Shown here one piece after another: positions 18,569 to 27,991 of a stretch of DNA of 64,000 nt; within the stretch, counting starts at the first letter, position 1; each line of letters starts with the position of its first letter. The notes beneath the pieces were generated by a model. The model searched no databases. It was not told where the DNA came from and worked only from the letters and a program-made list of their open reading frames with translations. Source of the stretch: Mycolicibacterium duvalii. Its GTDB lineage: Bacteria; Actinomycetota; Actinomycetes; Mycobacteriales; Mycobacteriaceae. The translations under genes were made by a program, and so were the position numbers. Where the stretch lies: NCBI RefSeq assembly GCF_010726645.1, contig NZ_AP022563.1, positions 1,860,001-1,924,000 of the forward strand, written 5' to 3'.

Positions 18569-19588
18569 TCAGAACAGCGTCGGCTGCGCGGGTTCGGGGA
18601 CCCGGGTCGCCGCGGCCACCGGCGCCGACGCCGTCATCCGCGGGGCGCCGTTGAGTCCGTGCTTGGCGGTCAGCTCCGCGGCCCGCTGCGCCAGCATCGC
18701 CCGATAGTCCGCGGGCAGGTAGGCCCCCCGGCGATACAGCTGCCGGTAGTCGGCCACCAGTTCGGGATGGTCCCTGACCAGCCAGTCCATGAACCAGCCT
18801 CGGGTGCTGCCGCGCAGATGCAGCCCGAACACCGTCACACTGGTGGCTCCCGCCGCCGCGATACGCCCCAGCAGATCGTCGAGATGCTCGTGCGAGTCGG
18901 TCAACCCCGGCAGCACCGGCGCCACCATGACGTGACACCGCAGACCGGCCGACCGGATGGCCGAGATCAGATCCAGCCGTGCCTGCGGCGTCGGCGTGCC
19001 GGGTTCGACGCGGCTGTGCAGCTGCGCGTCACCGACGGCCAGCGAGATCGCCACGCTGACGTCGACGTGGCCCGCGGCGTCGACGATGAGCGGCAGATCG
19101 CGGCGCAGCAGTGTGCCTTTGGTCAGGATCGAGAACGGCGTGGCCGCGTCGGCCAGCGCGCTGATGATCCCGGGCATCAGCGCATAGCGCCCCTCGGCCC
19201 GTTGGTAGGGGTCGGTGTTGGTGCCCAGCGCCACGGTTTCGCGGGTCCAGGACGGACGGCGCAGCTCTCGGCGCAGCACCTCGGCCACATTGGTCTTGAC
19301 CACCAGTTGGGTGTCGAAATCGCGCCCGCAGTCGAACTCGAGGTATTCGTGGGTGGGCCGCGCGAAGCAGTACCGGCACGCGTGCGAACAGCCGCGGTAG
19401 CCGTTGACGGTGTACCGGAACGGAAGCATCGACGCGGCCGGGATCTTGTTGAGCGCCGACTTGCACAGCACCTCGTGGAACGTGATCCCCTCGAACTGGG
19501 GTGTGCGCACGCTGCGGACCAGCCCGAGCCGCTGCAGGCCCGGCAGCGCACCGTCGTCGGCGTCGAGTGTCTGACCAGCCCACCGCAT
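18569..19588 (-). CDS. Radical SAM protein (Rv2578c-like)
   Basis: A 339-residue radical SAM protein of the Spl-like/Rv2578c group. The iron-sulfur cysteines are C67, C71 and C74 in GCSHACRYCFARP. LGTNTDPYQRAEG and FSILTKGTLLRRDLPL follow, as in this family. Its reaction is unknown. The ATG at 19588 lies only 7 bp from a near-consensus LexA box shared with the divergent HelR gene. Rv2578c of M. tuberculosis is, from memory, among the LexA-regulated genes, so the link to DNA damage is conserved. Confidence 0.9.
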   Translation of the reverse strand: MRWAGQTLDADDGALPGLQRLGLVRSVRTPQFEGITFHEVLCKSALNKIPAASMLPFRYTVNGYRGCSHACRYCFARPTHEYLEFDCGRDFDTQLVVKTNVAEVLRRELRRPSWTRETVALGTNTDPYQRAEGRYALMPGIISALADAATPFSILTKGTLLRRDLPLIVDAAGHVDVSVAISLAVGDAQLHSRVEPGTPTPQARLDLISAIRSAGLRCHVMVAPVLPGLTDSHEHLDDLLGRIAAAGATSVTVFGLHLRGSTRGWFMDWLVRDHPELVADYRQLYRRGAYLPADYRAMLAQRAAELTAKHGLNGAPRMTASAPVAAATRVPEPAQPTLF

Positions 19589-19595
19589 ACCTCAT

Positions 19596-19611
19596 GCGAA
19601 CACACGTTCGA
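19596..19611. promoter_or_regulatory. LexA (SOS) box in divergent promoter
   Basis: GCGAAC-ACAC-GTTCGA matches the mycobacterial SOS box TCGAAC-N4-GTTCGA at 11 of 12 positions. It sits upstream of the radical SAM gene (minus) and about 77 bp upstream of the HelR gene (plus), near the -35 region of a putative -10 element TACGCT at 19631. Confidence 0.8.
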
Positions 19612-19643
19612 AGCAGTGTCAAGGACCCGCTACGCTGTGAGAG

Positions 19644-19667
19644 GTGGCGCACGATCGCAGGCGCCAC
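19644..19667 (+). promoter_or_regulatory. Leader hairpin upstream of helR-type gene
   Basis: GTGGCGC (19644-19650) and GCGCCAC (19661-19667) pair with a 10-nt loop, 20 bp before the start codon. It lies where the transcript should begin if TACGCT is the -10 element, so it may be a 5' leader structure or an operator. It is not the rifamycin-associated element as I remember it. Confidence 0.4.
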
Positions 19668-19687
19668 GGCATTTTCGTAAGGGGCAC

Positions 19688-21889
19688 ATGTCAACTCAGC
19701 GCTATGACGATGAGCTGCGGGCGGAGCAGCACTATGTGGACGGCCTGTACACCCGGCTGGATGCGGAGCGCGTCCGGGTCAGGGGAAACCACGCCGCCGC
19801 ACTGCGCAGCCCGGTCGACGCGCAGAACGGCGCAACGCTTGTGGAGCGCGACGCGCAGGTGCGCACGTCGGCCGCGCGCATGGAGCGGCTCAACGTCGCC
19901 GACGCCGGCCTGTGCTTCGGCCGGCTCGACAGCGTGTCGGGTGAGCAGCTCTACATCGGCCGCATCGGCATCCTCGACGACGCCGACGACTACGAGCCGC
20001 TGCTGTTGGACTGGCGCGCGCCGGCGGCGCGGCCCTTCTACACCGCCACCGGCGCCCACCCGGAGAACATGCGCCGGCGCCGCCAGTTCCACACGCTGGG
20101 GCGGCGCCTGATCGACTTCACCGACGAGGTGTTCGGCCGGCCGCTGGCGCCCGAGACCGGCGCCCAGCCCGGCCATTCCAGTGACGTGGCGCTGTTGGCG
20201 GCGGTCAACGCGCCGCGCGGCGACGGGATGCGCGACATCGTCGCGACGATCCAGGCCGAGCAGGACGCGATCATCCGGCTCGATGTTCCCGGCGTACTGG
20301 TGATCGAGGGCGGGCCGGGCACCGGCAAGACCGTGGTGGCGCTGCACCGGGTGGCCTACCTGCTCTACACCCAGCGCAAACGGATGGAGAGCCACGGCGT
20401 GCTGGTGATCGGACCCAACGCCGCGTTCCTCGACCACATCGGCCGGGTGCTGCCGTCCCTGGGTGAGACCAACGTGGTGTTCATGACCACCGGCGACCTC
20501 GTTCCGGGTCTGCACGTCAGCGCGCACGACCCGCCGGAGGTGGCGCGGGTGAAGGGAGCGGTCGCGATGCTGGACGTGCTCGCCGCGGCGGTCGCCGACC
20601 GTCAGCGCGTGCCCTCCGAACCGCTGCCGATCGACTTGTCCGACGTCTCGGTGCGTATCGATCCGGAGGCCGCCGAGTGGGCGATCTCCGAGGCACGCGG
20701 CACCGATCAACCCCACAACCACGCCCGGGCCACGTTCGTCGACGTGATCACGTGGGTGGTGACCGAGCGGGCGATCGCCAAGATCGGCCGCGGCTGGTTG
20801 ACCCGCGACGACCGCGCCGCCTGGGAGCACCTGCGGGCGGATCTGCTCGACGAGCTCGAAGACCACGCCGGATTCAACGCCGCGCTCGACGCGCTGTGGC
20901 CGACCCTGACCCCGGAAAAGCTGCTCGCAGAGTTGTATTCGTCACCTGAGCGACTGAGCGCGGCCGGCGCCGACCCGATGCTCTACCGCGCCGACGGCGC
21001 CGCATGGACGGTCGGGGACGTGCCGCTGCTCGACGAACTGGTCGATCTGCTCGGCCGCGACACCTCCGGCGACGAGGCCGCCGAGCGGGAGCGTCGAGAA
21101 GAGGCTGCCTACGCCGCCGGCGTGCTGGATCTGATGGTCGATCGCGAAGACCTGATGGAAGACGAGGACCTGCTGCTGGCCCGCGACGTGATCGAGGCCG
21201 AGGACCTGGCCGAGCGGTTCCTCGAGCGCGACAGCCGCGACCTCGCCGAACGCGCGGCGGCCGACCGGGACTGGACCTACGGACACGTCGTCGTCGACGA
21301 AGCCCAGGAGCTCTCCGCGATGGAGTGGCGCGTGCTGATGCGGCGTTGCCCGAGCCGCTCCTTCACCGTCGTCGGCGACCTCGCGCAACGCCGGTCGGCG
21401 GCCGGCGCCCCGACGTGGGGCGCGATGCTCGACACTTACGTGCCGGGCCGCTGGGAGTACCGATCGTTGACGGTGAACTACCGCACGCCCGCCGAGATCA
21501 TGACGGTGGCGGCGGGCGCGCTCGCCCAGTTCGCCCCTACAGCGACGCCACCCGAGTCGGTGCGCGCCACCGGCACTCCGCCGTGGTCACGCCGGGTGGC
21601 GGACGACGAATTGGCTTCCGCAATCGACGATTTCCTCCGCGACGAGTCCGGCCGCGAGGGCGCCTGCATTGTCATCGGGCCGCCGGACGTCGCCACCGCG
21701 GTGGCGCCGGCTGACACCAAGGGCCTGGAATATGACGCGGTGCTCCTGGTGCACCCGGAGCGGATCCTCGCTGACGGTCCGCGCGGTGCCGCAGACCTCT
21801 ATGTCGCGTTGACCCGCGCTACGCAGCGCCTCGGGGTGCTGCACCGCGACGAACTGCCCGCGGCGCTGTCCGGTTTGGCGCCCCGCTAG
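19688..21889 (+). CDS. helR: HelR/HelD-type RNA polymerase-associated motor ATPase
   Basis: A 733-residue superfamily 1 helicase-like ATPase. The N-terminal coiled segment (residues 1-60) is followed by LYIGRIGILDDADDYEPLLL and DWRAPAARPFY, hallmarks of HelD proteins. Walker A is EGGPGTGKTVVAL (K214) and Walker B region is VVVDEAQELSAMEWR; the C-terminal motifs include DTKGLEYDAVLLV and YVALTRATQRL. HelD/HelR proteins remove or recycle stalled RNA polymerase; in some mycobacteria HelR gives rifampicin tolerance (known for the family). The length is typical of the shorter HelR class. Here it shares a LexA box with the radical SAM gene. Confidence 0.88.
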   Translation: MSTQRYDDELRAEQHYVDGLYTRLDAERVRVRGNHAAALRSPVDAQNGATLVERDAQVRTSAARMERLNVADAGLCFGRLDSVSGEQLYIGRIGILDDADDYEPLLLDWRAPAARPFYTATGAHPENMRRRRQFHTLGRRLIDFTDEVFGRPLAPETGAQPGHSSDVALLAAVNAPRGDGMRDIVATIQAEQDAIIRLDVPGVLVIEGGPGTGKTVVALHRVAYLLYTQRKRMESHGVLVIGPNAAFLDHIGRVLPSLGETNVVFMTTGDLVPGLHVSAHDPPEVARVKGAVAMLDVLAAAVADRQRVPSEPLPIDLSDVSVRIDPEAAEWAISEARGTDQPHNHARATFVDVITWVVTERAIAKIGRGWLTRDDRAAWEHLRADLLDELEDHAGFNAALDALWPTLTPEKLLAELYSSPERLSAAGADPMLYRADGAAWTVGDVPLLDELVDLLGRDTSGDEAAERERREEAAYAAGVLDLMVDREDLMEDEDLLLARDVIEAEDLAERFLERDSRDLAERAAADRDWTYGHVVVDEAQELSAMEWRVLMRRCPSRSFTVVGDLAQRRSAAGAPTWGAMLDTYVPGRWEYRSLTVNYRTPAEIMTVAAGALAQFAPTATPPESVRATGTPPWSRRVADDELASAIDDFLRDESGREGACIVIGPPDVATAVAPADTKGLEYDAVLLVHPERILADGPRGAADLYVALTRATQRLGVLHRDELPAALSGLAPR

Positions 21890-21890
21890 C

Positions 21891-22316
21891 TCACCACTGG
21901 CCGAGTTGGCACCGCACGTTGTGCGGGTCGTCGTGGTTGACCAGCACCTCGTTGTTGACGGCGATGTCGCAATGCGCGCCCGGTGCGGCCTGTCCGCCAC
22001 GCGCGGTGCTGCTGGCTGTCAGGATGGCCCACTGCGGATCCTCGAAGGTCGCTTCGAACACCCACGGCGCGCCGGGCGTGATGGTGACCTTCTCGCGCTT
22101 GGCGTAGGCGTAGGCATCGGCGTTGAACGCCTCCATGCTGGGCGGCTGGGCGGTCAGGTAGAAGAGCTCGAACTCATAGGCACCCGCCGAGCTCACGGTG
22201 TACCGGACCTGCTGCCCGTCCTGTGCGCCGGCTGTCGCCGGGCTGACCATTCCGGCGGCGGCAACCAACGCTGCTGCGCCAAGGGCCGCCCCTACCTTCG
22301 CTGAAGCTGTTCGCAT
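21891..22316 (-). CDS. Secreted MmpS-like small protein
   Basis: A 141-residue exported protein. Residues 1-33 form a Sec signal peptide ending near SPATAGAQ. The mature domain (VRYTVSSAGAYEFELFYLT, then HCDIAVNNEVLVNHDDPH near the C-terminus) resembles the extracytoplasmic beta domain of MmpS proteins, but with a cleavable signal rather than a membrane anchor. GTG 22325 is an in-frame alternative start. It converges on helR with one base between stops. Function unknown. Confidence 0.7.
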   Translation of the reverse strand: MRTASAKVGAALGAAALVAAAGMVSPATAGAQDGQQVRYTVSSAGAYEFELFYLTAQPPSMEAFNADAYAYAKREKVTITPGAPWVFEATFEDPQWAILTASSTARGGQAAPGAHCDIAVNNEVLVNHDDPHNVRCQLGQW

Positions 22317-22582
22317 GTAGGTCACATCGCCGGACCGTACCGGATCGTTACCGACTCGGCAGGAGCACGTCGGCGAGGACGATGACGGCAAATCAATTCA
22401 CGCGAGCGACACACGTTAATTTGTTCGTCACACACAGACACTTGACAGAAACACGCGGGCTCTAACGTCCGGACTCGACACCGGCGCGGTGTCGCGATTC
22501 ATGTCGCGGAATGTACTCAGACACAACGGCTCATCCGCCCTCACCTGCAGATGAGCACTGTCGATCATCAGAAAGGCCGTCC

Positions 22583-23848
22583 ATGGAACAATCCCGGCGC
22601 TTAGCCTTCCGCCGATCCTCGCTCGTCGCCGGAAGTGTCGTGGCGGCGGCCAGCCTGCTGCTGGCGGGATGCGGCAGCAAGGCCGGCGACAGCGACGTAG
22701 CAAATGCGGAGTCCTGTGTGGACACGTCCGGTGACACCATCAAGGTGGGTGCCTTGAACTCGCTGTCGGGCACCATGGCGATCTCGGAGGTCACCGTCCG
22801 CAACGCCATCGACTTGGCGGTCGAGCAGATCAACGCCGACGGCGGTGTCCTGGGCAAGCAGATTCAACTGGTCGGCGAAGACGGCGCCTCCGAACCGACG
22901 GTGTTCGCCGAGAAGGCCGAGAAGCTGATCAGCAGTGATTGCGTCGCCGCGGTGTTCGGCGGATGGACCTCGTCGAGCCGCAAGGCGATGCTGCCGGTCT
23001 TCGAGAGCGCCAACTCGCTGCTGTACTACCCGGTGCAGTACGAGGGCCTGGAGTCCTCCCCCAACATCTTCTACACCGGCGCCACCACCAACCAGCAGAT
23101 CGTGCCGGCGCTGGACTACCTGAAGGAGCAGGGCATCACCTCGCTGTACCTGGTGGGCAGCGACTACGTGTTCCCGCAGACCGCCAACCGGATCATCAAG
23201 GCCTACGCCGAGGCCAACGGCATCGAGATCAAGGGCGAGGACTACACGCCGCTGGGTTCGACGGATTTCTCCACCATCGTCAACAAGGTGCGCACCGCCG
23301 ACGCCGACGCGGTGTTCAACACCCTCAACGGCGACTCCAATGTCGCCTTCTTCCGCGAGTACAGGAACGTGGGCCTGACTCCGCAGCAGATGCCCGTGGT
23401 CTCGGTGTCCATCGCCGAGGAAGAGGTCGGCGGCATCGGCGTGCAGAACATCACCGGCCAACTCACCGCCTGGGACTACTACCAGACCATCGACACGCCG
23501 GTGAACAACGAGTTCGTCGCGGCCTACAAGGCGAAGTACGGCGCTGACAAACCCACGTCGGATCCGATGGAGGCCGCCTACGTGTCGGTCTACCTGTGGA
23601 AGAACACGGTGGAGAAGGCACAGTCATTCGACGTCAAGGCCATTCAGGACAACGCCGACGGCGTGAGCTTCGATGCACCCGAGGGCCAGGTCACCATCGA
23701 CGGGGAGAACCACCACATCACCAAGACCGCCCGCATCGGCGAGATCCGGCCCGACGGTCTGATCTACACGGTGTGGGAGTCGCCCGGTCCGATCGACCCG
23801 GATCCGTTCCTGAAGTCCTACCCGTGGGCCGCCGGCCTCTCCGGCTGA
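22583..23848 (+). CDS. urtA: Urea ABC transporter substrate-binding lipoprotein
   Basis: A 421-residue lipoprotein: twin-arginine-like start ([11 protein letters not shown]), lipobox LLAGCGS with C30 as the lipidated residue, then a type I periplasmic-binding domain ([50 protein letters not shown]). These blocks are characteristic of UrtA rather than branched-chain amino acid binders. GAAAGG precedes the ATG. First of five genes urtABCDE. The 266-bp upstream gap holds a TTGACA at 22442 but no clearly spaced -10. Confidence 0.95.
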   Translation: MEQSRRLAFRRSSLVAGSVVAAASLLLAGCGSKAGDSDVANAESCVDTSGDTIKVGALNSLSGTMAISEVTVRNAIDLAVEQINADGGVLGKQIQLVGEDGASEPTVFAEKAEKLISSDCVAAVFGGWTSSSRKAMLPVFESANSLLYYPVQYEGLESSPNIFYTGATTNQQIVPALDYLKEQGITSLYLVGSDYVFPQTANRIIKAYAEANGIEIKGEDYTPLGSTDFSTIVNKVRTADADAVFNTLNGDSNVAFFREYRNVGLTPQQMPVVSVSIAEEEVGGIGVQNITGQLTAWDYYQTIDTPVNNEFVAAYKAKYGADKPTSDPMEAAYVSVYLWKNTVEKAQSFDVKAIQDNADGVSFDAPEGQVTIDGENHHITKTARIGEIRPDGLIYTVWESPGPIDPDPFLKSYPWAAGLSG

Positions 23849-23852
23849 TCCC

Positions 23853-24737
23853 GTGGATGTCCTGATCGGGCAGCTGGCAACAGGATTGAGCCTCGGCTCG
23901 ATCCTGTTGCTGGCCGCTCTGGGGTTGTCACTGACCTTCGGCCAGATGGGCGTCATCAACATGGCGCACGGCGAGTTCATCATGGCCGGCTGCTACACGG
24001 CCTACGTCGTTCAGCAGGTCGTCTCGAGCGCCGGTGCGTCATTGCTGATCTCGCTCCTCGTCGGCTTCGTCGTCGGCGGCGCGATGGGCGCCCTGCTGGA
24101 GGTGACGCTGATCCAGCGGATGTATCACCGCCCGCTGGACACCCTGTTGGTGACCTTCGGTGTCGGACTGATCCTTCAGCAGGTGGCGCGCGACGTCTTC
24201 GGCGCTCCCGCGGTCAACGTCTTCGCGCCACCGTGGCTGTCGGGCGGGGTCGAGATCCTGGGCGCCGTGGTACCCAAGACCCGCATCTTCATCCTGCTGC
24301 TGGCTGTGGTGTGCGTCGCGGCGTTGGCCATCGTGCTCAAGACCTCGCCGATGGGCCGGCGGATCCGCGCGGTGGTGCAGAACCGCGATCTGGCTGAGAC
24401 CAGCGGGATTTCCTCCCGGCGCACGGACATCACGACGTTCTTCATCGGGTCGGGCCTGGCGGCCGTGGCCGGGGTGGCGTTGACGTTGATCGGTTCCACC
24501 AGTCCCACCATCGGGCAGAGCTACTTGATCGACGCGTTCCTGGTGGTGGTGGTCGGCGGGCTCGGCCAGATCAAGGGCACGGTCATCGCCGCGTTCGCGC
24601 TGGGCTTCCTGAACTCGTTCATCGAGTACAACACCACCGCCTCGCTGGCCAAGGTGATCGTGTTCGTGATCATCGTCGTTTTCCTGCAGGCGCGCCCCCA
24701 GGGCCTGTTCACCGTGCGCACGAGGAGCCTGGCATGA
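23853..24737 (+). CDS. urtB: Urea ABC transporter permease UrtB
   Basis: A 294-residue hydrophobic LivH-type permease with about eight membrane segments; FGQMGVINMAHGEFIMAGCY and DTLLVTFGVGLILQQVARD are typical of UrtB. GTG at 23853 follows urtA by 4 bp. Its stop overlaps urtC as ATGA. It pairs with UrtC in the inner membrane. Confidence 0.95.
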   Translation: MDVLIGQLATGLSLGSILLLAALGLSLTFGQMGVINMAHGEFIMAGCYTAYVVQQVVSSAGASLLISLLVGFVVGGAMGALLEVTLIQRMYHRPLDTLLVTFGVGLILQQVARDVFGAPAVNVFAPPWLSGGVEILGAVVPKTRIFILLLAVVCVAALAIVLKTSPMGRRIRAVVQNRDLAETSGISSRRTDITTFFIGSGLAAVAGVALTLIGSTSPTIGQSYLIDAFLVVVVGGLGQIKGTVIAAFALGFLNSFIEYNTTASLAKVIVFVIIVVFLQARPQGLFTVRTRSLA

Positions 24738-25846
24738 CCACCCTGCTCGGACGATGGCAGACCTGGGCCGGATTCGGGGTCGCCGCGTTGGTGCTGTTCG
24801 TCATCGCACCGGCGGTGCTGTCGGACTTCCGGTTGTCTCTGCTGGGGAAGTTCCTGTGCTTCGCCATCGTCGCAGTCGGCATCGGGCTGGCATGGGGTCG
24901 CGGCGGCATGCTGGTGCTGGGCCAGGGCGTGTTCTTCGGCCTCGGCGGTTACATGATGGCGATGCACCTAAAGATCGCGGACGCTCAGGTGCTCGGAAAC
25001 GACGTCCCGGACTTCATGCAGATCCAGGGCGTGCGGGAATTGCCCGGTTACTGGCAGCCTTTCGCCTCTCCCCTGGTCACCCTCATCGCGATCCTGGTGG
25101 TGCCGGCTGGGATCGCGGCCGCGCTGGGACTGGGTGTGTTCAAACGCAAGGTCAAGGGCGCCTACTTCGCGATCCTGTCGCAGGCACTGGCCGCCGCGCT
25201 GGCCATCCTGCTGGTCGGACAGACCAGCCTCGGCGGATCGAACGGGCTCAACAGGTTTCGGACGTTCTTCGGATTCACGCTGAGTGACCCGGTGAACCGT
25301 CGGATGCTGTACTTCATCGCTGCGGCGGTCCTGCTGATCGTGGTCGCGGTGGTGCGCCAGCTGATGCAGAGCCGGTACGGCGAGCTGCTGGTCGCCGTAC
25401 GCGACGGCGAGGAACGGGTGCGCTTCTTGGGCTACGACCCGGCCAACATCAAGGTGGTCGCGTACACCGTCGCCGCGCTGTTCGCCAGCATCGCCGGGGC
25501 ACTGTTCGCGCCGATCGTCGGATTCATCGCCCCGTCCCAGGTCGGCATCCTGCCCTCGATCGCATTCCTGATCGGCGTCGCGATCGGCGGGCGCACCACC
25601 CTGTTGGGGCCGGTACTCGGTGCCATCGGCGTGGCATGGGCGCAGACCCTGTTCTCCGAACGGTTTCCGTCGGAGTGGACCTACGCGCAGGGGCTGCTGT
25701 TCATCGTCGTCGTCGGGTTCTTCCCGGCCGGCCTGGCCGGGCTCGGGGTGTTCCTCAAACGTCGCCGCACAGCCGAAGCCGGGTCGCCACCGGAGAAGTC
25801 GCCCGACGCCGACCCAGACGCACAGAAGGTGGGTACCCGCTCATGA
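24734..25846 (+). CDS. urtC: Urea ABC transporter permease UrtC
   Basis: A 370-residue LivM-type permease with about nine membrane helices. AWGRGGMLVLGQGVFFGLGG and FKRKVKGAYFAILSQALAAA are UrtC landmarks. The C-terminal 30 residues are a charged cytoplasmic tail. ATG overlaps the urtB stop and its own stop overlaps urtD, both as ATGA. Confidence 0.95.
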   Translation: MTTLLGRWQTWAGFGVAALVLFVIAPAVLSDFRLSLLGKFLCFAIVAVGIGLAWGRGGMLVLGQGVFFGLGGYMMAMHLKIADAQVLGNDVPDFMQIQGVRELPGYWQPFASPLVTLIAILVVPAGIAAALGLGVFKRKVKGAYFAILSQALAAALAILLVGQTSLGGSNGLNRFRTFFGFTLSDPVNRRMLYFIAAAVLLIVVAVVRQLMQSRYGELLVAVRDGEERVRFLGYDPANIKVVAYTVAALFASIAGALFAPIVGFIAPSQVGILPSIAFLIGVAIGGRTTLLGPVLGAIGVAWAQTLFSERFPSEWTYAQGLLFIVVVGFFPAGLAGLGVFLKRRRTAEAGSPPEKSPDADPDAQKVGTRS

Positions 25847-26676
25847 CGGAGGTGCACGCCAGCACCGCAGGCAGAGAACCGGTCGAAGGCGGCAACGCCG
25901 GCATGGGCGCCCAGTACCTGCAAGTGCGGGGGCTGACAGTCGATTTCGACGGGTTCAAAGCAGTCAGCGACGTCGACCTGACGTTGTTCCAGGGTGATCT
26001 GCGCTTCCTGATCGGCCCCAACGGCGCGGGCAAGACCACGGTCATCGACGCCATCACCGGGCTGGTGCCGGCGACCGGTTCGGTGAACAAATCCGGGGTG
26101 GAACTGCTCGGCAAGAAGGTGCACCAGATCGCCCGCCGCGGCGTCGGGCGCACCTTCCAGACCGCCACCGTGTTCGAACAGTTGACGGTGTTGCAGAACC
26201 TCGACATCGCCGCCGGGGCCGGACGCTCGGTGTGGACGCTGCTGCGGCGACGCCGCGGGATGCTTCCCGCGATCGAGCGGACCCTGCACACCATCGGGCT
26301 GACTCATCTGGCCGACGAGCCGGCCGGGGTGCTCGCTCACGGGCAGAAGCAATGGCTGGAGATCGGCATGCTGTTGGTCCAGAACGCCGACGTGCTGCTG
26401 CTCGACGAACCGGTCGCGGGCATGAGCGCCGAAGAACGCGAGGAGACCGGAAATCTGTTGCGCCGCATCGGCGCCGAGCGCACCGTGGTCGTCGTCGAGC
26501 ATGACATGGATTTCATGCGGGCGTTCGCGACCTCGGTGACGGTGCTCGCACGCGGACAGGTGGTCGCGGAGGGATCGGTGGCCGAGGTGCAGGCCAATCC
26601 CAAGGTTCAGGAGGTCTACCTGGGCACCGCCGCGGCAGGCGCAAGCGACTCCGAATTGATCGAGGAGAACACCTGA
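25843..26676 (+). CDS. urtD: Urea ABC transporter ATPase UrtD
   Basis: A 277-residue ABC ATPase. Walker A is GPNGAGKTT, the signature is degenerate (LAHGQKQWLEIGM), as usual for UrtD, and Walker B is VLLLDEPVAGMS. The N-terminal 25 residues are a non-conserved extension. Its stop TGA shares a base with the ATG of urtE (TGATG). Confidence 0.95.
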   Translation: MTEVHASTAGREPVEGGNAGMGAQYLQVRGLTVDFDGFKAVSDVDLTLFQGDLRFLIGPNGAGKTTVIDAITGLVPATGSVNKSGVELLGKKVHQIARRGVGRTFQTATVFEQLTVLQNLDIAAGAGRSVWTLLRRRRGMLPAIERTLHTIGLTHLADEPAGVLAHGQKQWLEIGMLLVQNADVLLLDEPVAGMSAEEREETGNLLRRIGAERTVVVVEHDMDFMRAFATSVTVLARGQVVAEGSVAEVQANPKVQEVYLGTAAAGASDSELIEENT

Positions 26677-27368
26677 TGCTGCAACTGGTCGACGTCCGCA
26701 GCGGCTACGGCCGCAGCCAGGTCATCCACGGCGTCAGCATCGACGTGCCCGCCGATGGCGTCGCGGCGGTGATGGGCCACAACGGCGCCGGCAAGACCAC
26801 GCTGTTACGCGCGGCGGTCGGTCTGCTCAAATGCACCGCGGGCAAGGTGCTGTTCGGCGGTGAGGACATCACCAAGCTGCGGCCCAGCGCGCGCGTGGCC
26901 CGAGGCCTGGCCTACGTCCCGCAGGGTCAGCAGTCGTTCGGCCAGTTGACCACCGCCGAGAACCTGCAGGTGGTCGCGGACGGGCGCAGGAACGGCAAGG
27001 CGCTGATCGACGAACAGCTCGATCTGTTCCCTGCGCTCAAGGAGCTTCTGAGTCGCCGCGCCGGACTGTTGTCGGGCGGGCAGCGCCAACAACTCGCCAT
27101 CGCCCGGGCACTGATCACCACGCCGAAGTGCCTGATCCTCGACGAACCGACCGAAGGCATCCAACCATCGGTGGTCCACGAGATCGAGGAGGCGATCACC
27201 GCGCTGACCGCCCGCGGCGACCTCGGCGTCCTGCTGGTCGAACAACACATCGGGTTTGCGCTGGAATCGGCGCAGCGTTATTACATCCTCGAGGCCGGCC
27301 GGGTCACCGCAAGCGGCTCCGGCGGGTCGGCCTCCGAGGCCGACGTTCGCGCTGCGATGGCAATCTGA
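26676..27368 (+). CDS. urtE: Urea ABC transporter ATPase UrtE
   Basis: A 230-residue ABC ATPase with Walker A GHNGAGKTT, a standard signature LLSGGQRQQLAIARAL and Walker B CLILDEPTEGIQPS. It is the LivF-type partner of UrtD. The urt operon ends here; urease or amidolyase genes are not in the window, so the imported urea must be handled by enzymes encoded elsewhere. Confidence 0.95.
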   Translation: MLQLVDVRSGYGRSQVIHGVSIDVPADGVAAVMGHNGAGKTTLLRAAVGLLKCTAGKVLFGGEDITKLRPSARVARGLAYVPQGQQSFGQLTTAENLQVVADGRRNGKALIDEQLDLFPALKELLSRRAGLLSGGQRQQLAIARALITTPKCLILDEPTEGIQPSVVHEIEEAITALTARGDLGVLLVEQHIGFALESAQRYYILEAGRVTASGSGGSASEADVRAAMAI

Positions 27369-27436
27369 GCGGCCCGCCGCTGTAGCAGTCTCGCCAAGAC
27401 CGCACACCGATGACGGGCATCGGCGATCGTTGACTG

Positions 27437-27991
27437 GTGAGCACGCCCGTGGAACCGGTCATCCTCGCTGAGCGGGGTGGTCTGGTGGTAGCCGAAAGCG
27501 GGCCGGAGATCCTGGTCATCGACCGCGGTACCGGCCCGTCGGAGATCACCGCGTTCGTTCTGCTGACCATCGCCCTCGTCTTCGGCGGTTTCGGTCTTGT
27601 GGCGGTCTTCTCGGTGGCCACAGACGGGACCATGGCGCACTTCGGATTGTTCGGCGCGGCGGTGCTGGGGATCGGCGTGGTCGCCGGTGTGGGGCTGGTT
27701 TTCGCCGTCAAGGACCTTCGCGAGCGACGGCTGCGGTCACTGGCGGCGCTGACCCCGGTTGCCGTGTTCGACCGCGCAACGCGGACCTACCGCAACGGTT
27801 CGGGCGAAATCATCGCTCCGCTGGACAAGGTTCAGTTCGCCAAGAGAATGCAGATCATGTCGAGCTCACCCAAGCTGGTCGTCGTGACGCCGATGGGAGT
27901 GCGGATTCTCAAGCGCGGGAATCCGTTCAGCGGCGGGATCGGCTCATTGGATCGGGTGCTCGACAACGCCGTGCACGGTTTGCCGCCGTAG
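27437..27991 (+). CDS. Hypothetical membrane protein (two TM segments)
   Basis: A 184-residue protein with a start GTG 27437. Two membrane helices lie at about residues 37-59 (ITAFVLLTIALVFGGFGLVA) and 68-90 (GLFGAAVLGIGVVAGVGLVF). The cytoplasmic C-terminal part has VAVFDRATRTYRNGSGEIIAP and LVVVTPMGVRILKRGN. I do not recognise a named family. It follows urtE by 68 bp on the same strand. Confidence 0.65.
   Translation: MSTPVEPVILAERGGLVVAESGPEILVIDRGTGPSEITAFVLLTIALVFGGFGLVAVFSVATDGTMAHFGLFGAAVLGIGVVAGVGLVFAVKDLRERRLRSLAALTPVAVFDRATRTYRNGSGEIIAPLDKVQFAKRMQIMSSSPKLVVVTPMGVRILKRGNPFSGGIGSLDRVLDNAVHGLPP

Noticed and set aside
18440..19687. A 416-codon upstream extension of the HelR reading frame
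   Set aside because: It runs antisense to the radical SAM gene, whose iron-sulfur motif is intact; the ATG at 19688 after the leader matches HelD family starts.
19600..19690. Rifamycin-associated element upstream of helR
   Set aside because: The 19-bp palindrome I remember for this element is not present; the hairpin found has a different sequence.
22390..22470. A GlnR-type nitrogen box upstream of urtA
   Set aside because: ATTCAC and GACAC half-sites are too far from the GlnR pattern I remember, and no well-spaced promoter was found; left as unproved.
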